In this document: positions 1 through 8,711 of the stretch, piece by piece
Layout of the letters: each line of letters opens with the position of its first letter
Numbering within the stretch: position 1 is the stretch's first letter
Source of the DNA: Clostridiales bacterium
GTDB lineage: Bacteria > Bacillota > Clostridia > Oscillospirales > Acutalibacteraceae
DNA length: 47,423 bases
NCBI GenBank assembly: GCA_019415945.1
Contig: DXYF01000039.1
Location: forward strand, 1 to 47,423
Direction of reading: 5' to 3'
Translations under genes and position numbers: made by a program
Notes under the pieces: model-generated
Told to the model about the DNA's origin: nothing
Database searches by the model: none
The model's input: the letters and a program-made list of their open reading frames with translations, nothing else

Positions 1-39
1 AGTTGCTGTTTTCTTTCCGTCTTTTCGGCAACAGTCGTT

Positions 40-68
40 ATTATATCAAATCTTTCTCCCTTTTTCAA
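40..68 (-). promoter_or_regulatory. SigA promoter firing off the left edge
   Basis: Read on the minus strand, TTGAAA (63-68), a 17-base spacer and TATAAT (40-45) form a near-consensus vegetative promoter. It lies beyond the terminator of the aro operon and points out of the window, so it should drive a gene whose start lies to the left. The first ~35 transcribed bases contain a weak stem (gttgc/gcaac). Nothing else is recognised between 69 and 250. Confidence 0.7.
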
Positions 69-251
69 CCCCCTTTTTCCCTTTTTTTCAGTTTTTATGT
101 TTTTGATATTGTTTGTTGCATTATAGAATGAGATTTATCTACTTTGCATAAATCACGCAAAAAAGTTGAGTGCCTCGACACGCAATTCGAGCAGATAGGT
201 TAATATTATCAAATCTTCTTTGCCCGACCATTTTAGAGCAATTTCCTATAA

Positions 252-287
252 AGCAAAAAATGAGCCGCTCAGAGGGGCGACCCATTT
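252..287 (-). terminator. Rho-independent terminator of the aro operon
   Basis: On the minus strand a hairpin formed by bases 258-287 (outer aaatg/cattt pairs, G-U pairs, then a GC-rich core around a ctct loop, one C-A mismatch) is followed by six T residues. It lies about 13 bases after the pheA stop codon and closes the eight-gene operon. Confidence 0.75.
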
Positions 288-299
288 AATGAATATTAA

Positions 300-1427
300 T
301 TATAACTCGCAATAATTTCCCAGAAAACTGAATTCAGGCATTTCTTCGCTTAACTGACTTATCAGCTCAATTACATTGTTACTATGTACATTACCCGCAA
401 AATCAAGATAAAAAAGATATTCAAATTCCTTGCCTTTTCTCGGGCGGGATTCAATTTTTGTTAAATTAAGCCCAAGCGAATTAAATCTGCACAAAAGTCC
501 GTAAAGCGAACCTGTTACATGAGGAAGAGAGAAACAAAGGCTTATTTTGTTTGCATTTTCCGAAATACAAAGTGTTTTTGATATTACAATAAACCTCGTT
601 GTATTATCCTTATCATCCTGCAAATGATCATCAAGAATCTTCAGCCCGTATTCCTCTGCCGCTTTATATGAGCAAATTGCCGCAACATTCAGCCGTTTTT
701 CTCTTGCAACCTCTCTGGCGGCTACTGCGGTATTTTCAAACGGCGTAGCCTCAAAATTATTTTTTGCAATATAATTTGCACACTGAGAGATAGACTGTGG
801 GTGCGACCAAACTTTTTCAATATCCGAAAATTCGGACTGCTTTAAACCGGCTAAGCAATAGTCAATCGGCAAATCAAGTGCATTAACTATATAGAAGCGG
901 TGCTTTAATATCAAATCGTAAACCGCTGACACTGAGCCTGCCGTGGAATTTTCGACAGGCAGGACGCCGTATGCCACTTCACCCGTATCGACTGCATTAA
1001 ATACATCGGAAAAAGTCTTGTAGTTCACGGTTTCACAATCGGGAAACAGCCTCAATGTTGCTTCGTGCCCGTTCGCACCCTTAATTCCTTGGTATCCCAC
1101 TTTTACATCTGATGTACGCATTTTTGAGTCTGCATTAACAATATCTTCACGGAGTTTTTTGCCGCTTCCGACAATATTATGCTGAAGCGACCTTGAAAGC
1201 TCCATAATGTTTGAAAATAACAGTCTTGCATGGGAGCCGTATTCTCCGCCTTTCTTCTCAACGACATCGAGGATTTCGTTTTCTCTGGTTTGGTTGAGTA
1301 CGGCGATGTTATTTTCCTTTTTATATAATCCTACCGCCTTTGAGCAGTCCATTCTTCTTTTAAAAAGCTCGATAAGCTCGTTGTCAATCTTATCTATTTC
1401 AGCTCTTATTTCGGTTAAATCTTTCAT
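300..1427 (-). CDS. pheA: Bifunctional chorismate mutase / prephenate dehydratase
   Basis: 375 aa. Converts chorismate to prephenate and then to phenylpyruvate, the committed branch to phenylalanine. Residues 1-85 are an AroQ-type chorismate mutase (helical, with the RRMD..K..GLYK stretch near 24-36). Residues ~108-282 are the prephenate dehydratase, with the NSTAG motif at 160-164 and TTRF at 276-279. Residues ~294-370 are an ACT regulatory domain with the phenylalanine-binding ESRP motif at 326-329, so feedback inhibition by phenylalanine is expected. The start has an AAAGGA ribosome binding site and lies 13 bases after aroC. It is the last gene of the minus-strand aromatic operon. The mutase-dehydratase fusion is the arrangement known from E. 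coli PheA; many Bacilli keep the two as separate proteins. Confidence 0.95.
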   Translation of the reverse strand: MKDLTEIRAEIDKIDNELIELFKRRMDCSKAVGLYKKENNIAVLNQTRENEILDVVEKKGGEYGSHARLLFSNIMELSRSLQHNIVGSGKKLREDIVNADSKMRTSDVKVGYQGIKGANGHEATLRLFPDCETVNYKTFSDVFNAVDTGEVAYGVLPVENSTAGSVSAVYDLILKHRFYIVNALDLPIDYCLAGLKQSEFSDIEKVWSHPQSISQCANYIAKNNFEATPFENTAVAAREVAREKRLNVAAICSYKAAEEYGLKILDDHLQDDKDNTTRFIVISKTLCISENANKISLCFSLPHVTGSLYGLLCRFNSLGLNLTKIESRPRKGKEFEYLFYLDFAGNVHSNNVIELISQLSEEMPEFSFLGNYCEL

Positions 1428-1440
1428 AAATCGGTTTCCT

Positions 1441-2511
1441 TTACATTAAATTGACAATAGCTATTGCAGTTACAGCCTCAATAACAGGGACTGCACGGGG
1501 CACGATACAAGGGTCGTGTCTGCCGTGAATTTCAAGCTCTGTGTTTTCTTTTTTTTGCAAATCAACCGTCATTTGCTTCTGTGAAATGGACGGAGTGGGC
1601 TTAACTGCCGCTCTGAATATTATTGGCATACCGTTTGTTATTCCGCCGAGAATTCCCCCGCAGTTATTCGTTTTTGTAACAACTCTGCCGCCGTCGTACT
1701 CAAAGGGATCATTTGACTGAGAACCTAACATTTTGGAAAGCTCAAATCCCTTGCCGAATTCTATAGCCTTTATTGCTGGCACTCCGAAAACAGCTTTTGC
1801 GATTACACCCTCAACTCCGTCAAACATCGGTTCGCCTATACCTGCTTTGATACCTGTTACGGCACACTCGATTGTTCCGCCGACACTGTCACGGTTCATT
1901 CGTGCAGCCTCAACTTCCTCACGCATTTTTTCTTCAACAGAATTATCTATTAATGCGAATGAAGATGAATTGAGTTTTTCTAAAAGGGCATCGTCAATTC
2001 TGACAGGGTCAAAAAGCTTGTCGTTTACGGAACCTATGCTGCTGATATGTGCGGCAATTTTTATTCCCTCTTGTTCGAGAAGCTGTCTGCAAATCGAACC
2101 TGCAAACACAATGGGAGCGGTAATTCTTCCTGAAAAATGACCCCCGCCTCTTATATCGTTTGCACCGTTATATTTTACAAACGCAGTATAGTCGCTGTGA
2201 CCGGGTCTCGGACAGGAGAGAAGATTTCCGTAGTCGCCGCTGCGAGTATTGGTATTTTCGATTACTGCACAAAGCGGTGCACCCGTCAATGTGTCGTTGA
2301 GCATACCGGAAAGCACCTTTGGCAAATCGCTCTCCTTTCTCGGAGTTGCAGTTTTATCCTTACCTGGGGCACGCCGTGCCATTTGCAGCAGCACGCTTTC
2401 CGTATCTATTTTTACGCCCGCCGGAAGTCCGTCGATAACAACACCGATTCCGTTTCCGTGACTTTCGCCGAACACAGAAATTTTTATTTTTTCACCGTAT
2501 GTCGATGACAC
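1441..2511 (-). CDS. aroC: Chorismate synthase
   Basis: 356 aa, the usual length for the family. Uses reduced FMN to remove phosphate from EPSP and form chorismate, the last shared step. The N-terminus carries the family signature GESHGNGIGVVIDGLPAG, and the RGGGHFSGR and NRDSVGG segments are also present. The start is GTG at 2511, preceded by a strong AGGAGGT site 8 bases upstream. This makes the gene overlap the end of aroA by 20 bases, which suggests translational coupling. No NADPH:FMN reductase is seen in the operon, so reduced flavin must come from elsewhere. Confidence 0.96.
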   Translation of the reverse strand: MSSTYGEKIKISVFGESHGNGIGVVIDGLPAGVKIDTESVLLQMARRAPGKDKTATPRKESDLPKVLSGMLNDTLTGAPLCAVIENTNTRSGDYGNLLSCPRPGHSDYTAFVKYNGANDIRGGGHFSGRITAPIVFAGSICRQLLEQEGIKIAAHISSIGSVNDKLFDPVRIDDALLEKLNSSSFALIDNSVEEKMREEVEAARMNRDSVGGTIECAVTGIKAGIGEPMFDGVEGVIAKAVFGVPAIKAIEFGKGFELSKMLGSQSNDPFEYDGGRVVTKTNNCGGILGGITNGMPIIFRAAVKPTPSISQKQMTVDLQKKENTELEIHGRHDPCIVPRAVPVIEAVTAIAIVNLM

Positions 2512-3763
2512 TTGGCATACCTCCTATCTTTTTATAATCTTCAAAAAAGTCGGGATAGCTTTTGTTGATGCTGAATGCATCGCTGCACTCAATTTTACCC
2601 TCAAGTCCTGCGGCACAAACCGCTGCGGACATCACCATTCTGTGATCGTTGCAGCCGTCGACGCTTCCGCCTCTTAGCTGTCCCACGCCTGTTATTTCAA
2701 GTCCGTCCTCAAGCTCTTTAGCGTTTCCGCCGAGATTATTAATCAAATTCGCACTTGCCTTGAGTCGGTCACATTCTTTTATTCTTAAACGACCTGCGTT
2801 TATAATCCTTGTTGTTCCTTGTGCAAAGCACGCACACACCGAAAGTATGGGGACAATATCGGGAATTTGGGAGGCGTCTATTGTTATTGCTTTCATCGGA
2901 GCAGATTTTACGGTAACACTGCTTTCTTGTTGTTCAACTACCGCTCCGAACTGTTTTAAAATATCTGCTATTTTTTTATCGCCTTGATTTGAATTGGAAA
3001 AAACACCGTTAACCGTTGCAGATCCGTTTATTGCACCCGCAACCATAAAAAACGCCGCCTGTGACCAGTCGCCGTCAGTTGTGTAGCTGCAAGGAGTATA
3101 GCTTTGATTTCCCTTAATATACCATCCGTAATCGGTAGGTTTAACCGAAATGCCAAATTTTGACATGGTGTATATTGTCATATTAATGTATCCGACGCTT
3201 TCTATCGGAGAAGTAAGCACAATTTTGCTGTCGCCGTCAAGCAAGGGAAGAACAAACAAAAGTCCTGTTATAAACTGTGAACTTACATTGCCCGGAATTT
3301 CAAAAACTCCGCTTTGGAGCGTTCCGCTTATTTGTAAAGGTAGGCCGCCCTCGGTTTTGCACTCAACACCCTTTTCGGGAAGTGATTTTGTAAATATTCC
3401 GATAGGGCGGTTAGGCAGCTGTCCGTGACCGATAAATTTCGCATTTACTCCTCCGCAGGCTGCGACGGGTATAAAAAATCTGAGTGTACTTCCGCTTTCT
3501 CCGCAGTCCAGCGTTACATCTGAGCAGTTAAACATATCGGTTGAATCAACAGTGAGTACATCGCCGTCGATTTCGGCTCTCGCTCCAAGAGCTTTTATAC
3601 ATTCTATCGTTGCCTTTATATCGTTTGACAGTGCGACGGGAGATATTTTACTTACGCCTTTAGCAAGAGTTGCACAAATTATTGCTCTGTGCACATCGCT
3701 CTTTGACGGCGGAATGTTTACCGACCCGTCGGGCACAAATGGAGAATAGATTACTTTTTGCAT
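2492..3763 (-). CDS. aroA: 3-phosphoshikimate 1-carboxyvinyltransferase (EPSP synthase)
   Basis: 423 aa. Transfers enolpyruvate from PEP to shikimate 3-phosphate in the cytoplasm. Visible signatures are PPSKSDVHRAI near residue 18 (PEP and shikimate phosphate contacts), DCGESGSTLRF near 86, and the C-terminal IKECDR and NDHRMVMS segments. The site CAGGTGA lies before the ATG. The 3' end overlaps aroC by 20 bases, and aroB ends 12 bases upstream. All expected motifs are intact. Confidence 0.96.
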   Translation of the reverse strand: MQKVIYSPFVPDGSVNIPPSKSDVHRAIICATLAKGVSKISPVALSNDIKATIECIKALGARAEIDGDVLTVDSTDMFNCSDVTLDCGESGSTLRFFIPVAACGGVNAKFIGHGQLPNRPIGIFTKSLPEKGVECKTEGGLPLQISGTLQSGVFEIPGNVSSQFITGLLFVLPLLDGDSKIVLTSPIESVGYINMTIYTMSKFGISVKPTDYGWYIKGNQSYTPCSYTTDGDWSQAAFFMVAGAINGSATVNGVFSNSNQGDKKIADILKQFGAVVEQQESSVTVKSAPMKAITIDASQIPDIVPILSVCACFAQGTTRIINAGRLRIKECDRLKASANLINNLGGNAKELEDGLEITGVGQLRGGSVDGCNDHRMVMSAAVCAAGLEGKIECSDAFSINKSYPDFFEDYKKIGGMPSVIDIR

Positions 3764-3775
3764 TTAATCACCTGT

Positions 3776-4825
3776 TCAGGCAGTAATAAAGCTTTCTAAT
3801 TCATCAAGCTTTTTATTTACTATAATACTGTTTCCGATTTCTTTGAGCAAAACAAGATTAATACTTTTTCCTGATGTTTTTTTATCGCCTGACGCCGCCT
3901 CGGCCATTTGTTCAAAGCTTGCACTGTCGGTTGTAGGCAAACTGTATTTAAGGCAAAGGTCAGCTATCTTATCGGCTGTGCCCTGTTTTGTAATGCCTGC
4001 CTTTTCGCCTGCTCTTGAAATAAGCACCATTCCGATTGCAACTGCCATTCCGTGAGATATTCCTTTAAAGTCATAAATCTTTTCAATAGCGTGACCGAGT
4101 GTGTGTCCGAAATTGAGCAGCATTCTCTCGCCTGCTTCACGCTCATCACGGCTTACAACATCACGCTTTATCGTAACACATTTTTCAATTACATCTTCAA
4201 TATAGTCAAAAGCGTTTGACTCTGCAAGCTTTTTGAAAAAATCGGCGTCCTTTATGCATCCGTATTTTATGACCTCTGCCATTCCGTCGCAGATATAGTC
4301 GTCGGGCAGCGTACTGAGTGTATCAGGGTCAATCAAAACGGCAATCGGCTGATGAAATGCTCCGACAAGATTTTTTCCGTATGACAAATCGACGCCTGTT
4401 TTTCCTCCGACTGACGAATCTACCTGCGCAAGGAGAGAAGTGGGGACCTGAACGAAGTCAATCCCTCTTAGATATGTCGCCGCCGCAAAACCCGCCATAT
4501 CACCTGCAACTCCTCCTCCGAGTGCGAGGATAACATCCTTTCTTGTCATTTTAAAACCTGCAAGGGTATCATACATTTGAGCAATACTGTTAAGGTTTTT
4601 TGATTCCTCACCTGCTTTAAAAATATGCGTCTTGGTCTCAAAGCCTGCTTTTCCGAGTGAATTAAGCACCCGCCACTGATAGTGGGGAGCAACATTTGAA
4701 TCGGTTATCACAGTAACTTTTTGAGCTTTGGAGAGTTTTTTGATATACTCGCCGCAGCTGTCAATTATTCCTCTTTCAATAAAAATATCGTAGGGCTTAC
4801 CCGTATCCACATGAACTGTTCTCAT
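3776..4825 (-). CDS. aroB: 3-dehydroquinate synthase
   Basis: 349 aa. NAD- and metal-dependent cyclisation of DAHP to 3-dehydroquinate. It shows the NAD-binding ALGGGVAGDMAGFAA stretch, the PTSLLAQVDSSVGGKTGVD motif, and the metal ligands in GERMLLNFGHTLGHAIE. I chose the ATG at 4825 because AAAGGA lies about 8 bases upstream of it and the protein then begins MRTVHVDTG as in other AroB proteins. An upstream in-frame start at 4882 would run back into tyrA and has no support. The gap to tyrA is 16 bases. The next pathway enzyme, dehydroquinate dehydratase, is not in this operon. Confidence 0.95.
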   Translation of the reverse strand: MRTVHVDTGKPYDIFIERGIIDSCGEYIKKLSKAQKVTVITDSNVAPHYQWRVLNSLGKAGFETKTHIFKAGEESKNLNSIAQMYDTLAGFKMTRKDVILALGGGVAGDMAGFAAATYLRGIDFVQVPTSLLAQVDSSVGGKTGVDLSYGKNLVGAFHQPIAVLIDPDTLSTLPDDYICDGMAEVIKYGCIKDADFFKKLAESNAFDYIEDVIEKCVTIKRDVVSRDEREAGERMLLNFGHTLGHAIEKIYDFKGISHGMAVAIGMVLISRAGEKAGITKQGTADKIADLCLKYSLPTTDSASFEQMAEAASGDKKTSGKSINLVLLKEIGNSIIVNKKLDELESFITA

Positions 4826-4841
4826 AAGATAATTCCTTTCG

Positions 4842-5672
4842 TCATTCTCCGAGAAATTCCTTAACCCTATGCCCCTCTTCAAGCAACTCAGTAAGTTTTT
4901 CTCTGTCCTCTCTCTTTACGGCGTCAACAATTTTGCTTATATTTTCGACAAGAATATCAAGCTCTTTTACAAGCGGCTCTTTATTTTCAAGAAAAAGCTC
5001 GCTCCACAAGCTTGAATTAATATTTGCTACCCTCGAAACATCACGGTAACTGCCCGCAGAAAATCCCTTGTGATTCGGGCAGCAGGGACTTAAAACATAT
5101 GCACAGGCAAGTACATGAGGAAGCTGCGAGGTAAACGCAATCATTCGGTCATGTTCTTCGGGCGTAGTTATTTTTATTGTTCCAAAACCTATAGATACTG
5201 CAAAATCCGAAAGAAAATCAACATATTTTTGTTCCGCAGAGCACGGAGTAATTATAAAGCTTGCACCCTGATAGAGCTCTGAATCCGAAACATCGAATCC
5301 GTTTTTCTCCTTGCCTGCCATAGGATGACTTCCGACAAAAACAAAGCCGTATTCTTTGGAAAGCCGTTCAAGCACGGGGCAAATCGCACGCTTAATGCCG
5401 CAGGCGTCGGTTACGACAGCACCTTTTTTTATAAAATTTCCGTACTTTTGAATATACTCAACATCAGCCTGAGGATACATTGTAAGTATAACAAGATCAG
5501 CCTTTTTTAGACTTTCATGATTTCCGATCTCGTCAATCGCACCGACTTTCAACGCCTTTTGTGCTGTTTTTGCAGTACGGTTTATACCGATTACATAGTG
5601 ATCGGTATATTTTTTTATCGCCTTGCAAAAACTTCCTCCTATTATTCCGAGTCCTACTACGGCTATGTTCAT
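4842..5672 (-). CDS. tyrA: Prephenate dehydrogenase
   Basis: 276 aa. Oxidative decarboxylation of prephenate to 4-hydroxyphenylpyruvate, leading to tyrosine. A Rossmann NAD-binding motif opens the protein (VVGLGIIGGSF, residues 5-15). The catalytic-region motif GSHPMAGKE and the later FTSQLPHVLA segment are typical of TyrA. There is no C-terminal ACT domain, unlike the longer Bacillus TyrA, so tyrosine control probably acts elsewhere, perhaps at aroF. A GGAGGA site precedes the ATG, 21 bases after aroF. Confidence 0.94.
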   Translation of the reverse strand: MNIAVVGLGIIGGSFCKAIKKYTDHYVIGINRTAKTAQKALKVGAIDEIGNHESLKKADLVILTMYPQADVEYIQKYGNFIKKGAVVTDACGIKRAICPVLERLSKEYGFVFVGSHPMAGKEKNGFDVSDSELYQGASFIITPCSAEQKYVDFLSDFAVSIGFGTIKITTPEEHDRMIAFTSQLPHVLACAYVLSPCCPNHKGFSAGSYRDVSRVANINSSLWSELFLENKEPLVKELDILVENISKIVDAVKREDREKLTELLEEGHRVKEFLGE

Positions 5673-5693
5673 TGGGATTTCCTCCGAAGAAAA

Positions 5694-6707
5694 TTAAACT
5701 TTTTTTAACGCATCCTTTAATGCAAATACCTTTTTTGCAACCTTGTCAAACTGCTCCGGTGTAAGCGACTGTGCACCGTCGGACAGTGCGTGCGGCGGAT
5801 CGTTGTGAACCTCAATAATAAGCCCGTCGGCTCCCGCCGCAACAGCCGCCATTGCAAGCGGCTCTACAAGCCACGACTTTCCTGCGGCGTGACTCGGATC
5901 TACTATTACAGGCAGGTGTGAAAGAGTCTTTACAATCGGTATTGCCGATATGTCAAGCGTGTTTCTTGTAAAGGTTTCGTATGTGCGGATACCACGCTCG
6001 CAAAGAATTACCTTGTCATTTCCTCCTGCCATAATATACTCGGCACTCATAAGCCATTCTTCTATGGTGGCAGAAAGTCCGCGTTTGAGCAAAATGGGCT
6101 TGTCAATTTTTCCAAGCTCTTTTAAAAGCTCAAAATTCTGCATATTTCTTGCACCGACCTGAATTATGTCTACATTTTCAAACATATCAATGTGAGAAGC
6201 ACGCATGATCTCTGTTACAATGGGAAGACCCGTTTCTTTTCTTGCAATTTTTAAAAGATCAAGTCCCTCAGCCTTTAAGCCCTGGAAAGCATAAGGAGAT
6301 GTACGGGGTTTAAACGCTCCTCCCCTGAGGAATGTTGCACCCGATTTTTTTACATCCTTTGCAATCTGAACGATCTGGCTTTCGCTTTCCACGGAACACG
6401 GACCTGCCATAATATGCAGGCTTCCGTCGCCTATTGCTGTATCGTCATTTATTTTTATTACGGTATCATCGGGATGAAATTTTCTGTTTGCCTTTTTGTA
6501 CGGCTCCTGAACTCTTTTGACGCTTTCGACAATATCCTGTGCGTCAATATATTCAATATCAATTTTGGTAGTATCTCCGATAAGACCGAGAACGGTTGAC
6601 TGAACACCGTCCCATTTATTCACCTTTACATCATATGTATCTTTAAGCATTTCCGTAAATTTGGTAATCTGCTCACCTGATGCAGACGGCTTTAATACTA
6701 TAATCAT
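5694..6707 (-). CDS. aroF: DAHP synthase with N-terminal ferredoxin-like regulatory domain
   Basis: 337 aa. Condenses PEP and erythrose 4-phosphate, the entry step of the pathway. Residues 1-~70 match the small ferredoxin-like domain seen in the Thermotoga-type (AroA-I-beta) enzymes, where tyrosine or phenylalanine binding there inhibits activity. The catalytic barrel follows, with AGPCSVES near residue 104, RGGAFKPRTSPYAFQG, KPILLKRG and the metal-binding DPSHAAGKS. The start has GAAAGGA upstream. Position after aroK in the operon and the regulatory domain suggest flux through the whole operon is controlled here by end product. Confidence 0.95.
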   Translation of the reverse strand: MIIVLKPSASGEQITKFTEMLKDTYDVKVNKWDGVQSTVLGLIGDTTKIDIEYIDAQDIVESVKRVQEPYKKANRKFHPDDTVIKINDDTAIGDGSLHIMAGPCSVESESQIVQIAKDVKKSGATFLRGGAFKPRTSPYAFQGLKAEGLDLLKIARKETGLPIVTEIMRASHIDMFENVDIIQVGARNMQNFELLKELGKIDKPILLKRGLSATIEEWLMSAEYIMAGGNDKVILCERGIRTYETFTRNTLDISAIPIVKTLSHLPVIVDPSHAAGKSWLVEPLAMAAVAAGADGLIIEVHNDPPHALSDGAQSLTPEQFDKVAKKVFALKDALKKV

Positions 6708-6785
6708 TTATAATACATCCTTTCAGGCAAATTAAATTTCTTCAGTATATTTTACCACTTTAAAGTGCTATAATCAATAGGAATT

Positions 6786-7298
6786 TTATTTTTTAAGCGT
6801 GCCCACTGCATCAATTACGGAAAAAGCCGTTGAGAGCGGTGTATTTTTTCCGCTCACAACAACATCTGCCGCTTCCCTGTACACAGGCAGACGCTTTTCA
6901 TAAAGCTCCTGCATAACCTTATCCCTGTCAGGCTTTTGAAGAAGCGGTCTTGATTTATCATTGCGCAGCCTGTATTTTATTGTTTCAATCGGCACATCGA
7001 GAAAAACAATTATATCTTTTCCCTTAAACACATCAACATTACGCCTGAATGTAAAAGCTCCTCCGCCCGAAGCAATTATAAGACCTTTCATTTCAGAAAG
7101 CTCTTTACAAACCTCGTATTCCATTTGCCGGAAACCTTTTTCGCCGAATTTATCAAAAATCTCCGTCACGGTCATACCTGCTTTTTTTTCGATGTATGAA
7201 TCCATATCAATAAATTTTTTACCCGTCTTGCGTGCAAGATTTTTTCCCACGGTGGATTTACCGCAGCCCATAAATCCGCACAGCACTATATTATCCAT
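6786..7298 (-). CDS. aroK: Shikimate kinase
   Basis: 170 aa. Phosphorylates shikimate with ATP. All functional residues are in place: Walker A GFMGCGKST (8-16), the DMD pair at 31-33, the shikimate-binding arginine R57 in GFRQME, GGG at 78-80 and the lid motif RPLL (117-120). This is the canonical enzyme, in contrast to the divergent paralogue at 39031. It lies 14 bases after aroE, and a 78-base gap separates it from aroF. Confidence 0.95.
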   Translation of the reverse strand: MDNIVLCGFMGCGKSTVGKNLARKTGKKFIDMDSYIEKKAGMTVTEIFDKFGEKGFRQMEYEVCKELSEMKGLIIASGGGAFTFRRNVDVFKGKDIIVFLDVPIETIKYRLRNDKSRPLLQKPDRDKVMQELYEKRLPVYREAADVVVSGKNTPLSTAFSVIDAVGTLKK

Positions 7299-7312
7299 TT
7301 ACTAAACACCTG

Positions 7313-8155
7313 CTATCTGTTCTTTAGCTCCTCCGCCGAATCAACGCAAAGCTTCGCAATATCATTTTTGTCATAAACCGAACCGTCCCACTTTTCGTGA
7401 GCGACAACCGCCTGCCACACGAGCATTGACATTCCGCCAACCGCCTTTGCACCGTTGGCAAGGGATTTTTTTATAAGCACGGTCTCGAGCGGATTGTAAA
7501 CTGCGTCAAACACGCTCGCACATCGATTGATAACAGAATCGCTTATAGGTTGGGCGTCGGTATTCGGGAACATTCCTATAGGAGTTGCGTTTACAAGCAA
7601 ATCAATATCACCCGACAGTTCGTCTATAAGGCAGAAGCTTGCCTTTGAGCCTTTGACTGTGTTCATTATTTCACAACACAAAAGCTTTGCAATATTTTCG
7701 TCCTCTTTTCTTACGGCAAAAAGCAGGGGCAAGCCTTTTAAAACGACCTCATATGCCATTGTTCGTGCAACGCCTCCGCAGCCGAGAATTACAACTCTTC
7801 CGCAAATCGGAATTTCGGACGCTTCCAGTGCCATTAAAAAACCGTCGGGATCTGTAGTGTAGCCCTTTGCAATTCCGTTTGTATTGGATACTGTATTGAC
7901 ACTGCCGTACATTTTGGCTTTGTCGTCAATTTCATCAATAAGCGGTATAATGTTCTGCTTATGAGGAATTGTTATGTTGTACCCGTCGAGCTTTGACAGC
8001 ACTCTATCATACTCTTTTGAGAGCATTTCTGGAGAAATATCAAGCGTTGCATATTCTGCGTCAATTTTTGCAAGCTCAAAAAGTCTTTTATGAATAAACG
8101 GCGACATCGTGTGTCCTATCGGATGTCCTATTACCGCATATTTTTTAACGCTCAT
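7313..8155 (-). CDS. aroE: Shikimate dehydrogenase
   Basis: 280 aa. NADPH-dependent reduction of 3-dehydroshikimate to shikimate. The substrate pocket motif GHPIGHTMSPFIH is at residues 9-21, NITIPHK near 60, the Rossmann motif LGCGGVARTMAYE in the middle and NATPIGMFP later. It is the first gene of the operon and has a GGAGGT site 8 bases before the ATG. A perfect 14-bp tandem repeat lies about 25-50 bases upstream. I could not assign a convincing promoter, although weak candidates overlap that repeat. Confidence 0.95.
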   Translation of the reverse strand: MSVKKYAVIGHPIGHTMSPFIHKRLFELAKIDAEYATLDISPEMLSKEYDRVLSKLDGYNITIPHKQNIIPLIDEIDDKAKMYGSVNTVSNTNGIAKGYTTDPDGFLMALEASEIPICGRVVILGCGGVARTMAYEVVLKGLPLLFAVRKEDENIAKLLCCEIMNTVKGSKASFCLIDELSGDIDLLVNATPIGMFPNTDAQPISDSVINRCASVFDAVYNPLETVLIKKSLANGAKAVGGMSMLVWQAVVAHEKWDGSVYDKNDIAKLCVDSAEELKNR

Positions 8156-8179
8156 TTTACTTACCTCCGAATTTTATGT

Positions 8180-8207
8180 TTTATCTATTCAAATTTATCT
8201 ATTCAAA
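8180..8207. repeat. Contiguous 14-bp tandem repeat upstream of aroE
   Basis: TTTATCTATTCAAA occurs twice with no gap (8180-8193 and 8194-8207). On the aroE strand it reads TTTGAATAGATAAA twice. It sits directly before the aroE ribosome binding site in the aroE-acpP divergent region. It could be an operator for the aromatic operon or part of its promoter. Confidence 0.6.
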
Positions 8208-8271
8208 ATTAACAACAACTGTATTTATTTATGCAATTTTAAGAATTTTTTAGTAAATTTTAAAATACATA

Positions 8272-8300
8272 TTGACAAAGCGTCATTTTATCAATAATAT
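8272..8300 (+). promoter_or_regulatory. SigA promoter of acpP
   Basis: TTGACA at 8272-8277, 17-base spacer, TAATAT at 8295-8300. This leaves a leader of about 110 bases before acpP. It is one of the strongest promoters in the window, as expected for an abundant protein. Confidence 0.8.
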
Positions 8301-8416
8301 TATTGGAGTAGAGCAAACCAAAATTTGCTTTCACACCATTGTAGCATAAAATATGTGCTTTTGTCCATAATTACAAACAAAAGCGCCTAATTAATTTTTA
8401 ATGGGAGGAATTACTA

Positions 8417-8644
8417 ATGGTATTAGAGAAAGTTAAGGCAATCCTTGCTGAGCAGTTTGATGTTGAAGAGGATAAGATTACTGCTGAAACAGATTTACAG
8501 GAAGACCTCGGTGCAGATTCACTTGATGTTGTAGATTTGCTTATGTCTATTGAAGATGAATTTGATGTAGAGGTTCCCGACGAGGAAATTGAAAACATCA
8601 AAACTGTAGGTGCTCTTGTTTCTTACATTGAAGCAAATTCATAA
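8417..8644 (+). CDS. acpP: Acyl carrier protein
   Basis: 75 aa, strongly acidic. Carries growing acyl chains in fatty acid synthesis on a 4'-phosphopantetheine arm. The attachment serine is in the conserved LGADSLDVVDL motif (DSL near residues 35-37). GGGAGG lies 8 bases before the ATG. It is a single-gene unit with its own promoter and a perfect terminator. The convergent neighbour is a phosphopantetheinyl transferase of the Sfp type, which could load this protein. Codon choice is optimised in the manner of a highly expressed gene. Confidence 0.96.
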   Translation: MVLEKVKAILAEQFDVEEDKITAETDLQEDLGADSLDVVDLLMSIEDEFDVEVPDEEIENIKTVGALVSYIEANS

Positions 8645-8671
8645 TTTTAGAATTTATCAGTAAAATTAATT

Positions 8672-8704
8672 AAGAGTCGGCAGCGTTATGCTGCCGACTC
8701 TTTT
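8672..8704 (+). terminator. Terminator of acpP
   Basis: A 13-bp perfect stem (8672-8684 with 8690-8702) around the loop gttat, followed by TTTT. It separates acpP from the convergent phosphopantetheinyl transferase gene. The T-tract is good only for the plus direction. Confidence 0.9.
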
Positions 8705-8711
8705 ACTTTTA

